This document shows positions 57,227-64,000 of a stretch of DNA of 64,000 nt, piece after piece. The stretch is from contig MU006240.1 in NCBI GenBank assembly GCA_010093685.1, positions 640,244 to 704,243 on the forward strand. The letters run 5' to 3'. Position numbers and translations under genes: made by a program. The notes beneath the pieces are model-generated. The model had not been told where the DNA came from. It did no database searches and worked only from the letters and a program-made list of their open reading frames with translations. The DNA comes from Ophiobolus disseminans (Eukaryota > Ascomycota > Dothideomycetes > Pleosporales > Phaeosphaeriaceae). Within the stretch, counting starts at the first letter, position 1; each line of letters opens with the position of its first letter.

Positions 57227-58964
57227 TAATCTACGCGTACCCCAATACGAGATATTGTAAGTGGCTCATGCTGCAGCTCAGTAGTGCTACCTGTACCCTT
57301 CCGCTTTGACATCGGGTTGATCAAGTCTCCTGACTGAAAGAGATGGAAACGGGTAATCGAAATCTGCACTGGATGTCACGCTCCCTCGACCTTCTCACAA
57401 AGCTACATCGAAATGCAAACATGCGTTGTTGGGTGCTAGTGCATCATTGGTAGCACAGGGCCAAGTCCCCACTAAAGACTGTTGCAGCGCAGGTCGGGTG
57501 TACAACAGCAGTGTGCCTAAACAGTAAGCATTTTCCCGTAGTTGACGCAAGGGTTGCACGTAAACTGTCCGGGAAACGTGGGTTGGCGCTCTGCCAAACG
57601 CGGTTGCGTGCAGAGCCGACGGGCCACGGAATTTTGACAGGTCTGTTACTTGACAGCGGGAGTGACAATATCAGACCACGCCTGTATCACTCATACAGCA
57701 AGTACGATCCTCGCACGGCCTGTTAGTGTGACGGTCACAGAGCTGTCAAAATCAAGTGTTCACCTTGGCAACGTCTCTCGGGAAGTTCGACAGGGCAAGC
57801 CCTGCCGGATGTGCACCGTCACCTCGCGCTTGAGTCTATCAACAATCACCTCTTGTCATGCGTAAGGCTAGTCACTGCAGACAGTCCATCTGGACGCGAT
57901 GCGTCCTGCCCAATTTTCTCCATCATCCACGTTCCATCGAGACGGCTCAGGCCGCACCGCTCCCTTGCTGCTACAGCCTGTACATTCTTGACGTCGGCTA
58001 CAGTCCCGCGGCACATCTGAGGGACCACACGAAGGACATGATGGGATCCATCTCGATACACCGATGAGCAAGCCTCATGGTGACCGCAACCAGCAACGGA
58101 GGACAGCATATCAGGCGCGAAAGATGCATGCAATGCACTCAATCTGCTCGAACCACCGCAGCACGACTTGAGAACCTTGAGGGTCTCCGTGTCTCACACC
58201 AGGCATCGAGCAGCGGTTGATTGCGCAATGAAATATATATTTCGTTGAGACGTGGACGGACCTGAGGCCGACACCCGGTAATATGTTCCGTAACGCGGCT
58301 GGTTCTATTCTCGGAAGAGCCGAAAGATAGCAATTCGGCTTGCCTAATGACACGCGTATTCTTGATGCTCTCGGGCAATATCAAAACTTACAAATTTATT
58401 GCACGCTATATGTGGGAAGATATAGGCCTCGAGGTCTAGGCTGGGGCCACCAGATGGTAGCTCCGCGTATGTCTTGCAGCGTTTTTGTCAGGCTCCTCGT
58501 CTGCTGAGCATTGATGTTGTTCATTATCGGCAAGACGCACTGGAGTTGCAGGTGCGTGTGAGGTGGATGCGGGACTGGACACGTGATGGAGGTGAGTGCG
58601 ACGCGTCGTGTAGTAATATGCAGACGCGTCGCGCTCAAACACCTCAGATGGGTATTGATGCATGCGCGAGTAAAATACGGGAGCAGCTCACGTCCGGACG
58701 TGATATTGTGGTGACATGTCTCTGACTAGAATGGCGATTGCCTCACTTCAACGCCACGCAACTGACAGCTGCAAACACGAGCCACGAGGGGCAGACACGT
58801 GACTGACGTCAGCGTGGGAAGCGAAATGCCCCGCGTTGGAAAGCTGAAACAGGCTAACAGCACAACACACTTGCCGACTCACTCTCCTCTTCTTGACCAC
58901 ACCTACAACACACTCTGTTCGTACAACTCGTCCAAGTATATACAGAACATCACTAGCTAGCACG
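57227..58964. other. Intergenic, no gene seen
   Basis: About 1.7 kb with only short ORFs. The last ~60 bp before the het-C ATG contain a TATATA-like sequence (near 58937) and a C-rich leader, consistent with its promoter. Confidence 0.4.
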
Positions 58965-61900
58965 ATGCCGCCCAAGCTCGAGCTCAGCTCTATCTGGCTG
59001 CCATGCCTCATTCTCCTCGTCTTCTGGGCCCGCCCCACGGCAGCGTTCGGTGCCGGAAACATTGCGAGCCTGAGCGCCGTCGAGGGCCAGAACTGGCGCC
59101 ATGGTGACATTGAAGACACCCTGCTCACGCTCCTTATTTCCAGCAGGACTGGCAAGAAGTTCAGCAAGATGGACGTGAAGCGCGTCTACTTCGGCAACTG
59201 GCTGCGTGACTACTCGCAGGCCGTCGATGTGGGCACGGTGAAGATGGTCTCCGCTGAGGCAATCCGCATCCTGCTGTGGGTGCTGGGCTTCATGTCCTTT
59301 GGATACGGCACCAAGGAGTTTGAAGTCACCCGCGACAGGCTGGGCTGCTACCGGCCCGAGGAGCACATTGACAACCCCAAGGTAGGCCAAAGGAACTCCG
59401 TGCAAGTGGCGCATGCTGACCAGCCAGGACTATGCCGACAACCTCGATGCCCGTGACTACGACCGCCGCCTGCGAGCACCCGTCGATGAGCGCCGCGAGC
59501 TTAGCGTCGACGAACGCACCGGCCTCAAGAACTACATTGCCTCTGAGGATCAGGGCATCATGACATCTGCCAGCATGGTCCGCGACCTGCTCCGACGATG
59601 CATCGACCTCGGCCGTCGCTCTGGTGGCCGCGGCCCCGACTTCCACGAGGCCCTGCGTCTCCTCGGCACCGCCACGCACTGCCTCGAGGACTACTCTGCT
59701 CACTCCAACTACACCGAGCTGGTTTTGATCGAACTCGGCGAGCGTGACATCTTCCCACACGTCGGCCGAAGCGCCGTCTTCCAAGTGCAAGACGCCCGTA
59801 AGCAGGTATTCCCCATTGTCACAGGCACCTTTGGCGGCGTCGATTTCCTGCACTCGGTGTGTGGTGAGATCTCGGATAAAGCCACCCAGTCCGAGCTGCA
59901 GGAGCTGGAGGGCGCCATCACAGACGCCGACAGGACCAAGAACAAGAGCAAGATCAAGGACCTCCTTAGCCAGCTCCCAGATGGCATCTTCGGCGGCAAA
60001 GACCAGGCCAGTAAGGCTGACGAACTGGAGAACAACGCCAATGCTGCCTCCATGGGCAACCTTCACGTCAGCCCCAAGGAGCCGGAAGCTTTCACCGAGC
60101 AGCTCGGCGAACTTGTGAAGCAGATCTATCCCATCATGGAGTTCCACGACGAGATCATGCAGTCCATCTCTGCCTTCATCGAGAACATCCCCATCCTGCC
60201 GGAGATGATCGAGCAGATCCAAGAGCAAGTCACCATTTTCGTCTTCAGTCTGCTGGCACCCTTTGTCCTCCCCATCCTCACTCAGGTTAAGACCGAGCTC
60301 GAGACCGGCTCTAGCGAGGTCATCGCTAGCTCGCGCGAGAAGCAGCACATCGTCTTCAGCGACGACTACTGTACCGACCCCACTCACAGTATGCTTTCCA
60401 AGGACCATTTCTCCAACGTTCTCAACGAGCCTGCTGGCCGAGTTGCCTCCGCCGTCCTCTCATGGGCTGTCCCACAGATTGTTCAGTGCTGGGACGGCGA
60501 GGCAGACCCTGAAGAGACTATCAGCCGCATCATTGACGGTGTCTTCCATCACCCAGCTTGCCGCCAGGGACGTGTTCGCGGCTCTGAGCAGTGCCGGTCC
60601 ATCATGTTCCAGACCGTAGAAAAGTGGTGGAGGGCGCAACCAGATCAGGATGATCTGCGTCGCAAGCTGAGCCGTCGTGGTGTACAGAATGGTGAGAACC
60701 ATAAGCCGGGTATGCACGACAAGGGTCACGGTTGTGGTAAGCCCTTGGGAATGGCCAACGACTTTTCTGGTATTGTTGGAGGACGTGGTGGCAATCAACA
60801 AGCCCAGCAAGTTGGTCAGCAAGCCGGCAAGCTTGCAAGTGAGGCTGTTGGGGGTGGTGCTCTTGGTGGACTCGTCGGAGGCCTTGTCGGGGGTATCGGT
60901 GGATCCCTGCTTGGAGATGCCTTTGGTGGCGACGAGAAGAAGTCCAAGAAGCAGGAGAAGTATGGCGATGATGGCTCATACACCCAAACCTACCAAGAGA
61001 GTGGCCACCATCAGGGCTCTTCGTACGGAGGTGGTGATCGTCGTGGCGAAGCTACATACCAGCAGACCCAGTATCCTGGTGGCGGACGCCGCGAAGAACT
61101 CTCTCGCCATGAACAAGATGATCGCGGAGGATCTTACAGCTACCAGCAAAAGGTTGAAACATCCAACTACTCCGGCACAGGAGGCTATGAGCGCCGCGAA
61201 GAACGCGTCGTCCAGAGCGGAAACGAATGGCGATCCGAGGAGAAGCGCGAGGGCTTCGATCGCAGCGGCGAGTACTACTCCGAGAATAAGGAGTACGTTC
61301 CATTCTTCGTCCGTTCTTAAACCCTCACTAACATGACTTCTTAGACGCCGCGGTAAGTCCTCCAAGCACAAGTCCGACGACGATGACGACGACTCCAACG
61401 ATGATGGCGACTCGTACGAGAAGCGTGCCAAGAAAGAGCGCAAGAAGCGCGAGAAGGAGGAAAAGAAGCGTGCCAAGAAATACGGTGGTGACCGTGACTC
61501 AGGCTCTGAAGACGATGCTAATCGCCGTCGTGCAGGATCGCGCGGCTCCAACGACCAAAGGAAGAAAGAGCGCTCAAGATCTCGTGAGCAGCAGCATCGC
61601 CGCAAAAAGTCAAAGAGCCCGAGTCCGAAACGCGGAGGCTATGGATCGGGCTACGGTGAAGAGCGCTCGTACGAAGAAGGCCGACAGCAGCAGTCGTATG
61701 GCAGAGCTGAAGAGCCGGCTTATGGTGGTCGTCGTCAAGAGGAGTCCTCATACGGCGGCGGTGATTCCGGCGGGTACGGTTCGCGCCAGCAGGAGTCTTC
61801 CGGCTACGGTCGCCAGCAAGAGTCATCTGGTTATGGACGCCAGCAAGAGTCCTCCGGCTACGGCCGTCAAGAGCCTGCCACTGAGTACGGCGCCCGCGAT

Positions 61901-62026
61901 ATGCCTGGTGGCTTTGGCGGAGAGGAAGAGGCTCCAAGCTACGGTCGCCCTCGCGACGACGAGGATGAGTATGGCGAGAGAAGGCAGCAGGGGTATGGAG
62001 AGGAGGGATATGGAAGGAGGTACTAA
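58965..62026 (+). CDS. hetC: HET-C heterokaryon incompatibility protein
   Basis: Exons are 58965-59381, 59428-61292 and 61345-62026, in phase, for 987 residues. An N-terminal hydrophobic segment (IWLPCLILLVFWARPTAAF) acts as signal or anchor. The HET-C domain follows (AFGAGNIASLSAVEGQNWRHGDIEDTLL; KRVYFGNWLRDYSQAVDVG; LGTATHCLEDYSAHSNYTEL) to about residue 570. Next are a Gly-rich hydrophobic stretch (GGGALGGLVGGLVGGIGGSLLGDAFGG) and a long Gly/Tyr/Gln/Ser-rich tail. The third exon adds an acidic run, a Lys/Arg-rich segment and YGRQQESSG repeats. A premature stop (61318) would be reached without the last intron. In Neurospora, het-c alleles that differ in an internal region trigger incompatibility and cell death. 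The locus here looks intact. Confidence 0.93.
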
Positions 62027-62787
62027 GATAGGCTTGGTGTGGTGCGGGGGCTTGATAGCACCTTGATGATTTGTGCCAAGATTGGCGCTGACATTGGTGA
62101 TATGTCATGAGTTATGAGCTTGACTTCCATACATGAATGGGAATATATTATCATCCCATGATATGGTCTTTGCAGCTCGTTTATGACATTTAGTTGAGGA
62201 CTGATGCATGGAGATATCTGGTGGTGTCTAACTATAGCTATTGCACAATTTTATTCACTCACCCGCAACTATGAATAGATTTCTTCATTAAAGCTATTAA
62301 TACCGCAGGGTCCCGAATGTCCCCCTACGTGTTTTCCATCTTCTAGACGGATTTCAAGTCAATCGTACCCACCAAATACAACCAATGCTACGAAAATTGG
62401 AGTTCTCACACGTCAGCCCGTATCCGAGGTGTAGGTTTTGCACGTGCTTGCTTTTATAATCATCACGCCGTCCCTCCATCTGTTGATCATCATCACGAAC
62501 ACAGAACCGCGATGCACCACCAGAAGCCAAAAATTATCTTGAATGAAGGTCCAATCAATCTAACGCAGTATTATATGTTCGAAATCACAGCTTCTGCCTT
62601 CGTAAGGCATCAGCAGCCTTGCTGCGCCACTTTGTCTGCTTGGCTAACCTCTTAGTCGTACAGCCGTCTCCTGTCCTGTCGCATCTCAACTTTTGTCCCC
62701 CCACTTCATCTAGGTACAAAGACCAATTCACAGAAAGACCATGATCTACAGGTCTGTCTCCTCCTCACGGTCAGCTCCATTCTCACG
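62027..62787. other. Intergenic, no gene seen
   Basis: AT-rich sequence after het-C, then the presumed promoter and leader of the next HET-domain gene. No repeats or RNA genes were recognised. Confidence 0.4.
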
Positions 62788-64000
62788 ATGCCCCGCACCG
62801 AACGCGCTCCCCGGAGCATGAACCGCGATTCTCCCTACACACCTCGTGAACCAAACAGTTCAACCCCTGATTCACCCTATGCTCCCATCGATTCCAAGAA
62901 TGAACATGTACGGTTCCTGACCCTTGAGCCGGGCAAGTTTGAGGACAATCTTAAGATACGGCTAGACTATGGCAAGTTGACAATCAGTGTCGGCTTCCAG
63001 TATGAAGCCTTGTTGTATGTTTGGGGTACTGAGATGAGTTTTCGAAAGGCAATCTTGAATGACATACCAATCACCACTACGGCGAACCTTGATTATGCGC
63101 TCCGTCATCTTCGCTACAGAGTATCAACGCGTCTCCTGTGGGTCGATGCGATCTCGATAAACCAGAGCAACACTCAAGAACGTAATGACCAAGTACAAAT
63201 GATGGGGAAAATATACTCCATCATTCGTAGAGTGGTGGTCTGGATCGGACCTGTGGATGACAACGACATACATCTCAGGGCTATATTGGCGGCTATGCAG
63301 TTCCATTTTTCGGATGGAAACCCTTCGACAGTTACGCTTTTTGATTATGCCTGCAGCCTTGTGTCTTTGATGAATGAGCAAGTTGGCACGTCAGAAGATC
63401 CAAAGGAATGTGTACTCGATGCACTCTTTCGCATCGTTAGTCGACCATGGTTTCAACGCATATGGGTGGTACAGGAGCTTGCGTTATCACGGATTGCTAC
63501 CGTGCATATCGGATCATATTCCTTCCCATGGCAGCCGTTCGAGGATTTTGTCAATTGGTTACCACACCACAAAGTGGATCTGGGAACTCGCTCAGAACTG
63601 GTGGATGCGACAATTCGAGTGGCCAAAATCAACTGTCCCCGGCATTTTCCTGCCCAACTGTGCCGTACTCTGCATCTCTCGGCGACGGATCCACGCGATA
63701 AGGTTTTTAGTATCGTCGGCATTTCAGAATTCTTGGGCACCGCCATCAAGCCTGACTACACCAAGTCAGTGCAGAGAGTTTTCTCGGAGGCCATGTGTTC
63801 TGTGATTCAGCATGAATATGTCGCGATATACCTTTATGCGCCCCTACACTCATTACAGGGGATTTGCTTGGACCATCTACCCGGCCTGCCGTCATGGATT
63901 CCGGACTTCAGGATTCCAGGCGCTGTCCATCGAGGAATTGTGCTTTGTGGTTATGAAAACAACACCATATATGATGACGTATATCACCGTCCCAGCACAT
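62788..64000 (+). CDS. HET-domain protein, truncated by the window's right edge
   Basis: The ATG at 62788 (MPRTERAPRSMNRDS) opens a frame that stays open for 404 codons to the window end. A Ser/Pro-rich N-terminus of about 45 residues precedes the HET domain, whose three blocks are all present: FQYEALLYVWGTEM, TRLLWVDAISINQSNTQERNDQVQMMGKIY with VVVWIG, and RPWFQRIWVVQELALSRIATVHIG. The following DPRDKVFSIVGIS and LPGLPSWIPDF are typical of the HET6-type subfamily. No stop or intron is needed. The C-terminal part lies outside, so any fused domain is unknown. Confidence 0.9.
   Translation, partial: MPRTERAPRSMNRDSPYTPREPNSSTPDSPYAPIDSKNEHVRFLTLEPGKFEDNLKIRLDYGKLTISVGFQYEALLYVWGTEMSFRKAILNDIPITTTANLDYALRHLRYRVSTRLLWVDAISINQSNTQERNDQVQMMGKIYSIIRRVVVWIGPVDDNDIHLRAILAAMQFHFSDGNPSTVTLFDYACSLVSLMNEQVGTSEDPKECVLDALFRIVSRPWFQRIWVVQELALSRIATVHIGSYSFPWQPFEDFVNWLPHHKVDLGTRSELVDATIRVAKINCPRHFPAQLCRTLHLSATDPRDKVFSIVGISEFLGTAIKPDYTKSVQRVFSEAMCSVIQHEYVAIYLYAPLHSLQGICLDHLPGLPSWIPDFRIPGAVHRGIVLCGYENNTIYDDVYHRPST

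Noticed and set aside
59326..60408. 360-codon minus-strand ORF opposite het-C
   Set aside because: It lies fully antisense to the strongly supported HET-C exon 2 and has no family features; it is a product of GC-rich codon usage.
1..64000. CRISPR array or bacterial operon features
   Set aside because: No regularly spaced direct repeats with unique spacers; the introns and gene families are fungal.

Overview
The window is nuclear DNA of a filamentous ascomycete (Pezizomycotina, most likely a Dothideomycete). Genes are split by 46-60 nt GT-AG introns, mostly with CTAAC/CTAAT-like branch points. The gene set includes laeA, mdm12, het-C, an ACR3 arsenite exporter, a large-subunit catalase, fungal NLR genes and several HET-domain genes. 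Repeats carry stop codons of the kind left by repeat-induced point mutation (RIP).

Left arm (1-15.2 kb): a decayed, repeat-rich block. It holds a HET/NB-ARC/TPR NLR gene with one in-frame TGA, a small four-helix MARVEL-like gene, a pogo/Fot1-type transposase with nine internal stops and no frameshift, a HET-NACHT-WD40 (HNWD-type) gene with 14 stops upstream of an intact array of nine 42-residue WD40 repeats, two solo LTRs with perfect 5-bp target duplications, and a complete Tc1/mariner element with terminal inverted repeats and TA duplication. Nearly all nonsense codons are TAG or TAA at expected Gln or Trp positions, as CpA-to-TpA changes on either strand would give.

Middle (15.7-45 kb): ACR3, then a 4.8-kb gene-empty stretch, laeA (eight exons), a 5.7-kb stretch with at most one small ORF, a bHLH transcription factor, a membrane-anchored RING-H2 protein, two uncharacterised ORFs (one F-box/2EXR-like), a DUF1446/AtuA-family protein with a GC-AG intron, a divergent kinase-like protein with a long N-terminal extension, and a catalase carrying a C-terminal DJ-1/PfpI-like domain.

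Right (45-64 kb): an intact HET-domain protein with a Ser-Pro-Arg tract, a four-helix membrane protein, 4.6 kb without a convincing gene, a 48-residue Cys/His protein, MDM12 (ER-mitochondria tether), HET-C, and the first 404 codons of another HET-domain gene that runs off the end.

The recurring theme is allorecognition/NLR biology: five loci in 64 kb carry HET, NLR or HET-C architecture. Two are broken inside the transposon-rich arm and three are open on the right. Exon structures were derived by hand from reading frame, splice signals and remembered family sequence; they have not been tested against transcripts.
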